A stretch of DNA of 45,141 nucleotides from JBCCDY01 sp039030555. Its GTDB lineage: Bacteria; Bacteroidota; Bacteroidia; Cytophagales; Cyclobacteriaceae. The notes beneath the pieces are model-generated. The model saw only the letters and a program-made list of their open reading frames with translations, did no database searches and had not been told where the DNA came from. The stretch's first letter is position 1. Each line of letters opens with the position of its first letter. Shown here piece by piece: positions 23,888 to 32,205 of this stretch. Where the stretch lies: assembly GCA_039030555.1 (NCBI GenBank), contig JBCCDY010000029.1:1-45141 (forward strand). Reading direction: 5' to 3'. Both the position numbers and the translations under genes were made by a program.

Positions 23888-26613
23888 AGCTTTTCTAGTT
23901 CCTGAATAACTTCTTCACAGCTTCTATGAAAATCGCGTGTAATGCTTTTCACTTTATTTTGACTAGTCTTTTCCTTTAAAATAATTTTAGCCTCTTCTAA
24001 TTTTGATTGAATTGTTTCCAACTTTAAACCATCCACGGTATTGATCATCTTATGTTTTAATGCAGAAAGACCCCGTAAATCTTTCTCTACTAAAAGTTCC
24101 CTAAATCTGCATTTCAACTCTTCCAGGTTCTTAATGTGTAGTTTTATGATCGAGCTTTTAAATTCTTGATCGCCTTCTGTTAATGATTCTATTTTTTCGA
24201 GAAGTGGCAAAGAGTCACATGTATTGGAATATCCATTAAGTGTTTTGGTAACTTTTGAAAAGAGTTCCGAAGGTTTATATGGCTTGGAAAGAAAATCGTT
24301 CATACCTGCATTCAAAGCCTTTTCTATTACATCTTTCGAAGTAGAAGCGGAAATAGCTAAAATCGGTATGTTTTGAAAGTATTTACTGGGATGAGACCGG
24401 ATAATCTTGGCTATAGCATACCCATCTAATTCCGGCATTTGTAAGTCCAGTAAAATGGCATCATACTTTTTGGATCTTAAAAGCTCAATACCCTCCTGGC
24501 CGTTATCTACTATATCCACATGCATTCCCCATCTGGTAAGAAATTCATTTGCCACAAGTTGATTCACTTCATTATCTTCAATAAGAAGTAGCTTCGCATC
24601 GATTTTTGCCGATTGAAAAGAATGTTTTATCTGTTGTTTTGACGGTTCAGCAAATTCACCTCCCAACGGTAAACAAAGCTCAAAAGAAAATGTGGAGCCT
24701 TCATATTCACTACTTAAAAGCGATACTTCAGAGCCCATGAGCTCCAATAAATTTTTGGTAATTGATAAGCCAAGACCAGTACCTCCAAACCTTCTAGATG
24801 TATTAGCCTCCGCTTGATTAAACTTATCAAATATTAGATGTTGGTTTTCACTGGCTATCCCAATTCCAGTATCAACTACTTCTACTTTAAAGAAAGCTTC
24901 TTTCTCTCGAATGGCTTTTGCTTCAGCTATAATTTTGACAGATCCGGACTCGGTAAACTTAATAGCATTATCTACCAGATTATTCACGATTTGAGCAATC
25001 CTCATAGAATCTCCAAAGAAAAGACGAGGTAAGTCATCATCGTAAAGCAGCTTTAATTGGAGTCCCTTCTCATTAGCACTAACCTCTTGTGATCGTTTTA
25101 TACCTATTAATAAGTCTTTTAAATCAAACTCGCTGTGTTCCAAGACAAGTTTCCCAGCTTCGATCTTATTAACGTCCAGAACATTATTTAAGAGCGCTAA
25201 AAGATTCTCCCCCGAAAATTTCAAAAGCTTAAGGTCTTCCAATTGGCCTGGTTTACAATCTTCCTCAAGAAGCAAGTGAGTAAGGCCGATGATAGCATTT
25301 AAAGGTGTTCTGATCTCATGTGAGATTACGGAAAGAAAGTTAGCTTTTTCATCAGAAGCAGCTTCAGCTTTTTCCTTAGCTTTGATCAGTTCTTGCTTTT
25401 CAATCTTCCTTTTCGATACGTCCCTGGAGGAAGTAACAATTCTACACGTGCCATCCTGATTCGTTAAACGTGCTACTGTTTCGAGCCAAATGTATCGTCC
25501 ATCTTTATGCTTAAACCTATATTCAGATTTGAATTTTCCTTCATCGTAGAATTTTCCCTCGAAAATCCTTTTAAATACATTAAGATCATCAGGATGGACA
25601 TAGCGAAATGGTTTTTTATTCAGAAGTTCTTCCTGCTTGTAACCTAGTACGTCTACAGAAGCCGGTGAAACGTATAAATTTTCACCCTCATTACTATGCA
25701 GACAAATAAGATCTTTGGAGTTTTCCGATACCAGGCGATAGAGCTGTTCTCGTTGCTTTAGATCATTTTTTAATGAAACCACCTCCGAAATATCACGAGC
25801 AACAAACCTGGCAACTTTCAAATTATCACCCTCGAAAACCATAGAAGTATTTTGGCCTATCCATAAAAAACCTCCTTCTTTCAACAATAATCTGAACTCA
25901 AAATATTGCTCCTTATTTTTCTCTAAAAACTGTTTTTCTGTAAGCTCTTTTACCCTTTCCTGATCGTCAGGATGGATAAATTCGATAAAAGATCTACCTA
26001 GAACCTCCTTACTCGAATATTGGCTTTTTTCCAACAATGTTGTATTGACGAAAGTAAACTTTCCCTTTTCATTTAACTCACCGATCATATCACCAACATT
26101 TTCGATGAGGTTAGTTAATTGAGTCTGGCTGTCTTTTAAAGAAATGAGCGTTTTCTTTAAATGGGTTATATCTCTTGCTACAATCCTGATTCGTTCCGCC
26201 AAACCATTTTCAAAAATCATGGTGACCGACTGACCTAACCAAATAAGTCCTCTTTTTTTAGTCCAAACTCTAAATTCGTAATAAGAATCGCGCTTTCTTT
26301 GCATTAATTGATCGAGATAGAATGCCTTAACATCACCCAGATCTTCTTCATGAACAGCTTTCCAGTAATGCCTTTCCGGTATCCTTCCCTCCGAAAAACC
26401 AGTTAACTCTTTAAATGAAGCATTTACATAAATGAAATTACCTTGTCTATCAAGTTCATAGATGATATCCCCAACGCCGTCTGCCAACATACTAAACCGC
26501 TCCTCGCTGGCTCTAAGCTTAGACTTCAGTTCGCTTATTTCAGCCTTGTAACGCAATATCTCCTGATCTTGATCAGTATTTTCTAGCTTATCGATATGAT
26601 CAGTTGAAGACAT
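23884..26613 (-). CDS. PAS-rich hybrid sensor histidine kinase with receiver and Hpt-like tail
   Basis: A 909-aa soluble sensor kinase with no membrane segment. Order: three PAS/PAC units (about 35-150, 160-275, 285-400), each with the FVARDIS-type PAC end; HisKA with the phosphorylated His432 in SVISHEIRTPLNAIIGL; an ATPase domain with N (NLVDNAIKFTE), G1 (DTGIGI) and G2 (FGGTGLGLSI) boxes; a receiver with Asp723 in AILLDLQMPELDGY; and a degenerate Hpt-like tail with His854 in ALKHKMINTVDG. The ATG at 26611-26613 is preferred over an in-frame TTG three codons upstream. It senses a cytoplasmic signal and forms a complete phosphorelay in one chain; its output regulator is not in the window. 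Confidence 0.93.
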   Translation of the reverse strand: MSSTDHIDKLENTDQDQEILRYKAEISELKSKLRASEERFSMLADGVGDIIYELDRQGNFIYVNASFKELTGFSEGRIPERHYWKAVHEEDLGDVKAFYLDQLMQRKRDSYYEFRVWTKKRGLIWLGQSVTMIFENGLAERIRIVARDITHLKKTLISLKDSQTQLTNLIENVGDMIGELNEKGKFTFVNTTLLEKSQYSSKEVLGRSFIEFIHPDDQERVKELTEKQFLEKNKEQYFEFRLLLKEGGFLWIGQNTSMVFEGDNLKVARFVARDISEVVSLKNDLKQREQLYRLVSENSKDLICLHSNEGENLYVSPASVDVLGYKQEELLNKKPFRYVHPDDLNVFKRIFEGKFYDEGKFKSEYRFKHKDGRYIWLETVARLTNQDGTCRIVTSSRDVSKRKIEKQELIKAKEKAEAASDEKANFLSVISHEIRTPLNAIIGLTHLLLEEDCKPGQLEDLKLLKFSGENLLALLNNVLDVNKIEAGKLVLEHSEFDLKDLLIGIKRSQEVSANEKGLQLKLLYDDDLPRLFFGDSMRIAQIVNNLVDNAIKFTESGSVKIIAEAKAIREKEAFFKVEVVDTGIGIASENQHLIFDKFNQAEANTSRRFGGTGLGLSITKNLLELMGSEVSLLSSEYEGSTFSFELCLPLGGEFAEPSKQQIKHSFQSAKIDAKLLLIEDNEVNQLVANEFLTRWGMHVDIVDNGQEGIELLRSKKYDAILLDLQMPELDGYAIAKIIRSHPSKYFQNIPILAISASTSKDVIEKALNAGMNDFLSKPYKPSELFSKVTKTLNGYSNTCDSLPLLEKIESLTEGDQEFKSSIIKLHIKNLEELKCRFRELLVEKDLRGLSALKHKMINTVDGLKLETIQSKLEEAKIILKEKTSQNKVKSITRDFHRSCEEVIQELEKL

Positions 26614-26751
26614 TAGTTTCAATTTAGTGAATAGTAGCTAACATTATTCTGTTTTAACCAATGATACAATAAGCCATAACTCTTACAAAAGTTAACGCAA
26701 ATTCTGTTTTACGAGGTTTTAAGCTAGATTAAGTCTTACAAAAAGGAGTCT

Positions 26752-27747
26752 ATGAATATTTTTGTCACGGGAGGTTCAGGTCGTTTGGGTAATGTGCTCG
26801 TCAAGAAACTATTATCGAAATATCCGGAAAGTGAAGTTGAAGTACTTGTTACACCAAAAGATAAATACGAAGAAGCACTTGCCGGGCTTCCCCTTAAAAT
26901 TACGGAAGGAAGCATTTTAGACAGACCATTAATAAAGCAATTGACAAAAGGAAAGGATGCCGTTTTTCATCTTGCAGCTAAAATCTCTCTATTTCCTGAT
27001 AAAGATGGCTCTGTATGGAAAACCAACGTGGAAGGTACAAGGATTATAGCCGAAGAGAGTCTAAAAGTTTCGATAGGAAAATTTATTCATTGTAGTTCAC
27101 ACCATGCTGTAGAAAAAGAACCGTATTCATCTCCAATGGATGAGAGCCGACCGTTAGCTCTAGAAGATCGAACAACCTATCATCGCTCAAAAGCCTATGC
27201 AGAAAAGATCATTCTTGAACTTGTTGGGCAAGGTTTAAAAGCTGTAATTATTAATCCGGGAACCGTTATAGGCCCAGAAGATTATGGCCCTTCTATTTTA
27301 GGAAAGGCACTAATCGACTTTTTCAACGGTAAAATACCTTTCCTTATGAATGGCATGAGTGATTACGCAGATGTAAGGGATATTTCAGATGGTATAATAG
27401 CGGCTTTCGAAAAAGGTAGGGTTGGAGAACGATATTTTCTAACAGGCCATATGCTTAGCATGAAAGAAATTCCGACGCTAGTTAGAACAATCACAGGAAA
27501 AAAACTTCCTAGAAATACGATTCCAATAAAGATGATGTATACCCTATTGCCTTTTATTAATGCGCTTTCAAAATTGAAAAAGGAACAACCTCTATTTACG
27601 AAAGATATGCTCTACGCTTCTCAATCGAACCCAAGCGTACTTCATGAAAAGGCAAAAAAGGAAATCGGATTCAAGCCCAGAAGTACCGAAGAAACCTTTA
27701 GGGATTCATTTGAATGGTATAGAAAGAAAGGGTGGATCAATTACTAA
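26752..27747 (+). CDS. NAD-dependent epimerase/dehydratase, dihydroflavonol-reductase-like
   Basis: A 331-aa extended-SDR protein. FVTGGSGRLGNVLVKKLL is the G-x-x-G-x-x-G cofactor site, AVFHLAAKIS follows, and YHRSK holds the catalytic Tyr-x-x-x-Lys; NPGTVIGPEDYGPS is the substrate-loop motif. It resembles DFR/3-beta-HSD-like enzymes acting on sterol- or sugar-type substrates; the true substrate is unknown. A good ribosome binding site, AAGGAG, lies 8 bases before the ATG, unusual in this AT-rich leader context. It is divergent from the hybrid kinase. Confidence 0.87.
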   Translation: MNIFVTGGSGRLGNVLVKKLLSKYPESEVEVLVTPKDKYEEALAGLPLKITEGSILDRPLIKQLTKGKDAVFHLAAKISLFPDKDGSVWKTNVEGTRIIAEESLKVSIGKFIHCSSHHAVEKEPYSSPMDESRPLALEDRTTYHRSKAYAEKIILELVGQGLKAVIINPGTVIGPEDYGPSILGKALIDFFNGKIPFLMNGMSDYADVRDISDGIIAAFEKGRVGERYFLTGHMLSMKEIPTLVRTITGKKLPRNTIPIKMMYTLLPFINALSKLKKEQPLFTKDMLYASQSNPSVLHEKAKKEIGFKPRSTEETFRDSFEWYRKKGWINY

Positions 27748-27764
27748 TCCACACACATTAAGTC

Positions 27765-28235
27765 TTAATCTATTTGAACAAGGTGAACGTTCCGGTTTTC
27801 AATTCTTCTTCCTTTCTGGTCGCATGGCACTAAAATATCATCAACAAAATACCAGGCTTGTTCATCCCAATCCGTAACCTTTACATTAGTATCAAACACT
27901 AACCCTCCATATTTATTAATGGTCCATTCGGACTTTTCGTAATCTTCGTCGCCCCAAAAAGAAGTGTAGCTTATTAGAGTTCCATCCTTTTCAAATTCAA
28001 AACGAACATCAATCTCTTCCACCACATCAAAAGCAAAACCTGTAACAGCTTTAACAAAAGATTGGATCAAAGGGTGTTCGTCTTCAATCTCATCCTCTAC
28101 GTCTTGCTTATCTTCCTCATCAATTTTAATGACAAGCTTCCACATTCCATTGAGTTGTTTGGCAGATACTTCATCCTGTGCTTGAAGAATAGTAGTAGAG
28201 ACAAGCAATAAAATCGATAGTATAATATGTTTCAT
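27765..28235 (-). CDS. Secreted lipocalin-like hypothetical protein
   Basis: A 156-aa protein with a signal peptide (MKHIILSILLLVSTTILQAQ). After cleavage it shows the lipocalin-like opening LNGMWKLVIKIDEED and alternating short strands (VRFEFEKDGTLISYTSFWG, EWTINKYGG), the usual layout of small lipocalin-like domains in Bacteroidota. The very acidic stretch KQDVEDEIEDEH is notable. The ATG at 28233-28235 is preferred over an upstream in-frame TTG. It is convergent with the epimerase (17-base gap). Function unknown. Confidence 0.7.
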   Translation of the reverse strand: MKHIILSILLLVSTTILQAQDEVSAKQLNGMWKLVIKIDEEDKQDVEDEIEDEHPLIQSFVKAVTGFAFDVVEEIDVRFEFEKDGTLISYTSFWGDEDYEKSEWTINKYGGLVFDTNVKVTDWDEQAWYFVDDILVPCDQKGRRIENRNVHLVQID

Positions 28236-28433
28236 AACCAATTACTTTGTATTACAAGGTAGTAAATAATATAAGATACTGAAAGCCAGAAAAAAAGTTG
28301 CGTTAAATTGATATAATCTGAGTGTATTTGAAATATTCTAAATTTTGTGTTTCCCTTCCCATGTAAGGTTTCTGACATTTACGTCGACACCTCTTCCTCT
28401 TTATCTACGTTAATTTGTACAAACATCATCGCC

Positions 28434-29030
28434 ATGACAAACTCTATTAAAAGATCATTAATAACAGTACTCCTACTAGGAGCCTTGTTATTCCTATCAC
28501 TGTTGAGTTTTGCAGGCACAGTTACCAAGTCAATAAGGTATGATGAAGGAAAGGGTATTTTAATACCGATTTCAGAAACCGGAGGGTTCAATGTTAAAGT
28601 AAAGAGATCTTCAAATTCTTCAAGCCCATTAGATATAACAACTACTTCAGTAGATAACGAATATTTAATTGATCAGAACCCAAGACAAGGAGCCAATTTT
28701 TACACAGTAGCCTATTATGATTTTAAAGGTGCGTTAATTAAAGAAGATAATTATGCTGCATATGTACCTACTGAAGGTAGCTTAAAAGTCAACTATAAAA
28801 TTTCGAACACTTCCGCAGCCATAACCATCGAAAACTTAGAAAGTAAACCTTATACTGAATATGTAACTCTAGAAGTTGTAGGCGATAACCTGGAAATTCT
28901 TAGTTACGATTTGGCCCGACTTCCAGAGAAAGATGAAGAAATAGAGTTGGGAGTAAAAAAGATAAAAAAGGTACGATCTCTTCGATTATACAAGAATAAT
29001 TACCTCATTTCAAGCAAGAATATTAAATAG
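28434..29030 (+). CDS. Secreted hypothetical protein
   Basis: A 198-aa protein beginning MTNSIKRSLITVLLLGALL with a hydrophobic signal segment (residues 9-27) and a likely cleavage after SFAG. The mature part has no recognised domain; it is beta-rich (NFYTVAYYDFKGALIKEDNY, AITIENLESKPYTEYVTLEV) and looks like two immunoglobulin-like or fibronectin-like halves (inference). An in-frame GTG 29 codons upstream is rejected because it would place the signal segment deep inside the protein. A terminator follows. Confidence 0.65.
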   Translation: MTNSIKRSLITVLLLGALLFLSLLSFAGTVTKSIRYDEGKGILIPISETGGFNVKVKRSSNSSSPLDITTTSVDNEYLIDQNPRQGANFYTVAYYDFKGALIKEDNYAAYVPTEGSLKVNYKISNTSAAITIENLESKPYTEYVTLEVVGDNLEILSYDLARLPEKDEEIELGVKKIKKVRSLRLYKNNYLISSKNIK

Positions 29031-29055
29031 TTAAATACACCCGTTTGATAGTAAG

Positions 29056-29082
29056 AGCTCTGCATTGGCAGGGCTTTTTTTG
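29056..29082 (+). terminator. Rho-independent terminator after the secreted hypothetical gene
   Basis: AGCTCTGC (29056-29063) pairs with GCAGGGCT (29068-29075), with one G-T wobble and an ATTG loop, followed by a seven-T run. Confidence 0.82.
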
Positions 29083-29130
29083 TTTATAGCCGTTTTCTCC
29101 ACGAATCTTTTTTTGAAACACAGCAAAAAA

Positions 29131-29189
29131 TCATGATTATTTGCATGATAATAAAACATGTTTTAACATTATACGTTATAACATATAAA
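29131..29189. promoter_or_regulatory. Palindrome-rich region upstream of yceI
   Basis: It contains TCATG (29131-29135)/CATGA (29144-29148) inverted repeats, the perfect 12-bp palindrome AAAACATGTTTT (29153-29164) and the 8-bp palindrome GTTATAAC downstream. Next to a MarR gene this is a plausible operator region (inference). Confidence 0.4.
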
Positions 29190-29201
29190 TTAAAATTAAT
29201 C

Positions 29202-29786
29202 ATGAAAAAAGCATTATTTACACTAGGCGTATTAGTAACGGGAGTTCTTAGTACGTCAGCACAGAGTACTTGGAAAGCAGATCCAACTCATACTAAAGTA
29301 TCCTTTGCAGTTAGTCACTTAGTTATCTCAGAAGTAGAGGGGCAATTTGGAGAGTTTGATATCTCGGCAACTTCTAAAAATGAAGATTTCAACGGTGAAA
29401 GTATCGAAGTGAATATTAAAGTCAATTCAGTTGATACAGATAATGAACAACGTGATGGTCATCTAAAATCAGGTGATTTCTTTGATGCAGAAAAGCATCC
29501 TCAAATAAAATTCAAAGGTAAGAGCTTAAAAAAATCAGGTAAAAAATATAAGCTCGTTGGGGATTTAACTATAAGAGATGTAACAAAAACAGTTGAGTTT
29601 GAAGCCGATTATAACGGAACTGTCAAAGACCCATGGGGTAATACAAGAGCCGGCTTTAAAATTGAGGGTACTATCAATCGATTTGATTATGGTTTGAAGT
29701 ACAATGACTTACTTGAAGCCGGGGGAGCTGTAGTTGGCGAAGAAGTAGATATCACTGTTAATGTGGAATTAATTAAACAATCATAA
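29202..29786 (+). CDS. YceI family periplasmic protein
   Basis: A 194-aa lipocalin-like polyisoprenoid-binding protein. Signal peptide MKKALFTLGVLVTGVLSTSAQ, then the YceI pattern: WKADPTHTKVSFAVSHLVIS, DTDNEQRDGHLKSGDFFDAEKHP, and GDLTIRDVTKTVEFEADYNG. YceI proteins bind amphiphiles or isoprenoids in the periplasm. The ATG at 29202 gives a proper signal peptide; an in-frame extension 23 codons upstream would bury it. A MarR regulator follows after a terminator. Confidence 0.93.
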   Translation: MKKALFTLGVLVTGVLSTSAQSTWKADPTHTKVSFAVSHLVISEVEGQFGEFDISATSKNEDFNGESIEVNIKVNSVDTDNEQRDGHLKSGDFFDAEKHPQIKFKGKSLKKSGKKYKLVGDLTIRDVTKTVEFEADYNGTVKDPWGNTRAGFKIEGTINRFDYGLKYNDLLEAGGAVVGEEVDITVNVELIKQS

Positions 29787-29803
29787 ATTTTTATCATTTT
29801 GTC

Positions 29804-29844
29804 AGTGGGTTTATGTAATAGTCAGAAACCCACTTACTTTTTTA
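29804..29844 (+). terminator. Terminator between yceI and marR
   Basis: AGTGGGTTT (29804-29812) and AAACCCACT (29826-29834) form a perfect 9-bp stem with a 13-base loop, followed by TACTTTTTTA. The stem ends only 11 bases before the marR start, so it may attenuate read-through rather than fully stop it. Confidence 0.7.
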
Positions 29845-29845
29845 T

Positions 29846-30313
29846 ATGAAACTCGAGGAAGAACTTAAAACCGCATTTAGAAATGAAGAGCATAAGGCTA
29901 CCCTTAATCTCTTTTTTACCTCTAATTGGTTAAATCAGTTCTATAACCGGGAGTTTCGAAAACTAAATCTCACCACACAGCAATTCAATATTCTACGAAT
30001 TTTACGAGGTCAGAAAGGAAGCCCCGTCACTATTGGAGATATTAAAGAAAGAATGATCGAAAAAGAGTCCGACGTCTCACGGGTTGTTGAAAAAATGAGA
30101 CATAATGGTCTTATAGAGCGATGCATTAGCAAAAAAGACAGAAGAGTTGCTGAAGTGACCATCACTAAAAAAGGACTGGAGCTCTTAGGGCAGATTGATG
30201 AACTCCAACCAGATTTCGATGGAATCATGTCCAAACTATCAAAGAAAGAACTCCAAACTCTTAATAAACTGCTTAATAAACTTCGTAGTTTGAATAGTTC
30301 GCTATCGGAATAA
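29846..30313 (+). CDS. MarR family transcriptional regulator
   Basis: A 155-aa winged-helix repressor. The dimerisation helices flank the DNA-binding core: LTTQQFNILRILRGQKG, the recognition region TIGDIKERMIEKESDVSRVV, and the wing SKKDRRVAEVTITKKGLELL. MarR proteins repress neighbouring genes and release DNA on binding phenolic or oxidised ligands. The likely targets are yceI upstream and the hydrolase downstream, where a perfect 24-bp palindrome lies. Confidence 0.92.
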   Translation: MKLEEELKTAFRNEEHKATLNLFFTSNWLNQFYNREFRKLNLTTQQFNILRILRGQKGSPVTIGDIKERMIEKESDVSRVVEKMRHNGLIERCISKKDRRVAEVTITKKGLELLGQIDELQPDFDGIMSKLSKKELQTLNKLLNKLRSLNSSLSE

Positions 30314-30341
30314 CTCAAAAAGCTTAATCTATTCAACTAGC

Positions 30342-30365
30342 CTATTTACATCAAGATGTAAATAG
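30342..30365. promoter_or_regulatory. Perfect 24-bp palindrome, probable MarR operator
   Basis: CTATTTACATC (30342-30352) and GATGTAAATAG (30355-30365) are exact inverted repeats separated by AA. It sits between the marR stop and the hydrolase ATG (43 bases before it). Arm length and centre fit a dimeric winged-helix operator; no T-run follows, arguing against a terminator. Confidence 0.7.
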
Positions 30366-30408
30366 TGTTATATTTCATAGTATACTTTAAAATCAAACAT
30401 CAATTACT

Positions 30409-31275
30409 ATGAAATTTAAACCGACAGCTTTAATCATTTTAATCACTTTAGTTTGGGCAGCCTGCTCTTCCGGAGGAAAAAAAGAACAAGCCGAGAATGG
30501 GGAAGAAAAGAAAATTATAGAGGAAGGCACATCTACAGATGAGGCCATCTCTGGCGAAGAATTGTCCTATTCTGCCGAAGGGGATAGTGTAGAACTCCAT
30601 GGATATCTGGCTTATGATAAAAGTATTGAAGATAAAAGACCAGGAATTTTAGTTGTACATGAATGGTGGGGACATAACGAATATGCTCGTGAAAGAGCAG
30701 ATCTGTTAGCTGAACTTGGCTATGTGGCCCTAGCAGTTGATATGTACGGTGAAGGAAAGCAGGCAAGTCACCCTGATGACGCAGGAAAATTTGCAGGAAT
30801 GGTTATGCAAAATGCAGAAGGTGCCAAAGAACGATTTGCGGCAGCAATGGAAAAGTTAAAAAGCAATCCAAATGTAGATCCTGAAAAAATAGGAGCAATT
30901 GGTTACTGTTTTGGTGGCTCAGTTGCCCTTTCTATGGCTAATGCCGGCATGGATCTCGATGCAGTCGCCGTTTTTCATGCAGGTCTTAAACTGCCCATTC
31001 AGCCTGAGCAAGGAGAAGTAAAAGCTAAAATTTTAGTATGCAATGGTGCTGATGATAACTTCATTGCCCCAGAGGATATTGAGAATTTCAAGAATTCTAT
31101 GGAGGAAGCCAATGTAGACTATGAGTTTGTTTCTTATGAAGGAGCTGTTCATAGTTTTACCAGCCCCGACGCGGATTCATTAGGAACTCAATTCGAACTT
31201 CCTTTAGCATATAATAAAGAAGCCGATGAGGACTCTTGGAATAAAATGCAAGAGCTTTTTGCTTTAGTATTCTAA
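30409..31275 (+). CDS. Dienelactone hydrolase family lipoprotein
   Basis: A 288-aa alpha/beta hydrolase exported as a lipoprotein: the signal peptide ends in the lipobox V-W-A-A-C with Cys19, followed by a charged linker (residues 22-50). The catalytic Cys167 lies in GYCFGGS, Asp near 215-216 in NGADDNF, and His248 in GAVHSF; HEWWGHN is the family motif near residue 84-90. Dienelactone hydrolases open lactones or esters. The substrate is unknown. Its promoter region holds the palindrome described at 30342-30365, suggesting MarR control. Confidence 0.9.
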   Translation: MKFKPTALIILITLVWAACSSGGKKEQAENGEEKKIIEEGTSTDEAISGEELSYSAEGDSVELHGYLAYDKSIEDKRPGILVVHEWWGHNEYARERADLLAELGYVALAVDMYGEGKQASHPDDAGKFAGMVMQNAEGAKERFAAAMEKLKSNPNVDPEKIGAIGYCFGGSVALSMANAGMDLDAVAVFHAGLKLPIQPEQGEVKAKILVCNGADDNFIAPEDIENFKNSMEEANVDYEFVSYEGAVHSFTSPDADSLGTQFELPLAYNKEADEDSWNKMQELFALVF

Positions 31276-31284
31276 AAATACTGC

Positions 31285-31320
31285 GAATGCCTTAAAAGCT
31301 AACTTTTAAGGCATTCTTTT
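31285..31320. terminator. Strong rho-independent terminator after the hydrolase gene
   Basis: GAATGCCTTAAAAG (31285-31298) and CTTTTAAGGCATTC (31303-31316) form a perfect 14-bp stem with loop CTAA, followed by TTTT. The next gene starts at 31334, so it needs its own promoter or read-through. Confidence 0.85.
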
Positions 31321-31333
31321 AAACCCTCTAAAT

Positions 31334-32203
31334 TTGTCAAAGGGTCACTCACATCATCATCCATCTGAACAGGGCAATCTAAAAACGGCCTTTCTAGTTA
31401 ACGTATCCTTTTGCTTTATTGAAATTCTCGGTGGTTGGTACACGAATAGCCTCGCCATTCTTTCCGATGCACTTCATGATCTTGGGGACAGCTTCAGCTT
31501 AGGCCTGGCCTTATATTTCCAAAATCTTTCTAAGAAAGAAAGGGATAATAATTATTCTTATGGATATGGCCGCTTTTCCTTATTAGGCGCCGTAATCAAC
31601 TCAATGATTCTAATCTTCGGGTCCTTAGTAATCGCTTTTCATGCGATTCCCAAACTTTGGGAACCTACGGAACCTTTAGCAGAAGGCATGATTTTACTCG
31701 CAATCCTCGGAGTAATTGTAAATGGTTATGCCGTTTACATCACAAAAAGAGGAGCTTCCCTCAACGAAAAAGTTATATCTCTTCATCTCTTTGAAGATGT
31801 ACTTGGATGGGTAGCGGTTTTGGTAGGTGCCATTATTATACTTTATACTTCCTGGACGATCATTGATCCTATCCTATCAGTAGGTATCGCTATTTACATC
31901 GCTTTTCATGCACTTAAAAATTTTAGATTCAGCATTGGAATACTTTTGCAGAAAACACCTTCAAACGTCAATCTAAACTCCATTCATCGAACTATTAGAT
32001 CACAGGAAGATGTTTTAAACTTTCAGGACTGCCACATTTGGTCCCTAGATGGAGAGTTTAATATTTTATCCGTGATCGTTGAGGTAGACCCGAATACAGA
32101 TTTGGAAAAACAAACTCACATTAAAGAAAGGCTCTCTAGGGCTCTTATTAATCTTAATATCGATCATTCGACAATTGAGTTTCAGCCCGCCGTGAAAAAG
32201 TGA
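31334..32203 (+). CDS. Cation diffusion facilitator (zinc-type) transporter
   Basis: A 289-aa inner-membrane metal/proton antiporter with six expected helices. A His-rich N-terminus (GHSHHHP) precedes helix 1. The transport site has the HD-HD composition: His48 and Asp52 in LSDALHDLGDS, His151 and Asp155 in SLHLFEDVLGW. HD-HD is associated with zinc selectivity (ZnT/ZitB type), unlike DD-HD in YiiP. The C-terminal metal-binding domain includes CHIWSLDGEFNILSVIVEVD. The best start is TTG, since no in-frame ATG precedes the His stretch. Confidence 0.9.
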   Translation: MSKGHSHHHPSEQGNLKTAFLVNVSFCFIEILGGWYTNSLAILSDALHDLGDSFSLGLALYFQNLSKKERDNNYSYGYGRFSLLGAVINSMILIFGSLVIAFHAIPKLWEPTEPLAEGMILLAILGVIVNGYAVYITKRGASLNEKVISLHLFEDVLGWVAVLVGAIIILYTSWTIIDPILSVGIAIYIAFHALKNFRFSIGILLQKTPSNVNLNSIHRTIRSQEDVLNFQDCHIWSLDGEFNILSVIVEVDPNTDLEKQTHIKERLSRALINLNIDHSTIEFQPAVKK

Positions 32204-32205
32204 GT

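Noticed and set aside
28347..28433. N-terminal extension from a GTG for the secreted protein at 28434
   Set aside because: The extension would put the hydrophobic signal segment at residues 38-56 and gives a Ser/Thr-rich lead without homology; ATG 28434 fits better.
29826..29845. The terminator before marR as a MarR operator
   Set aside because: The 13-base loop and following T-run fit a terminator; the arms do not resemble the 24-bp palindrome beyond marR.
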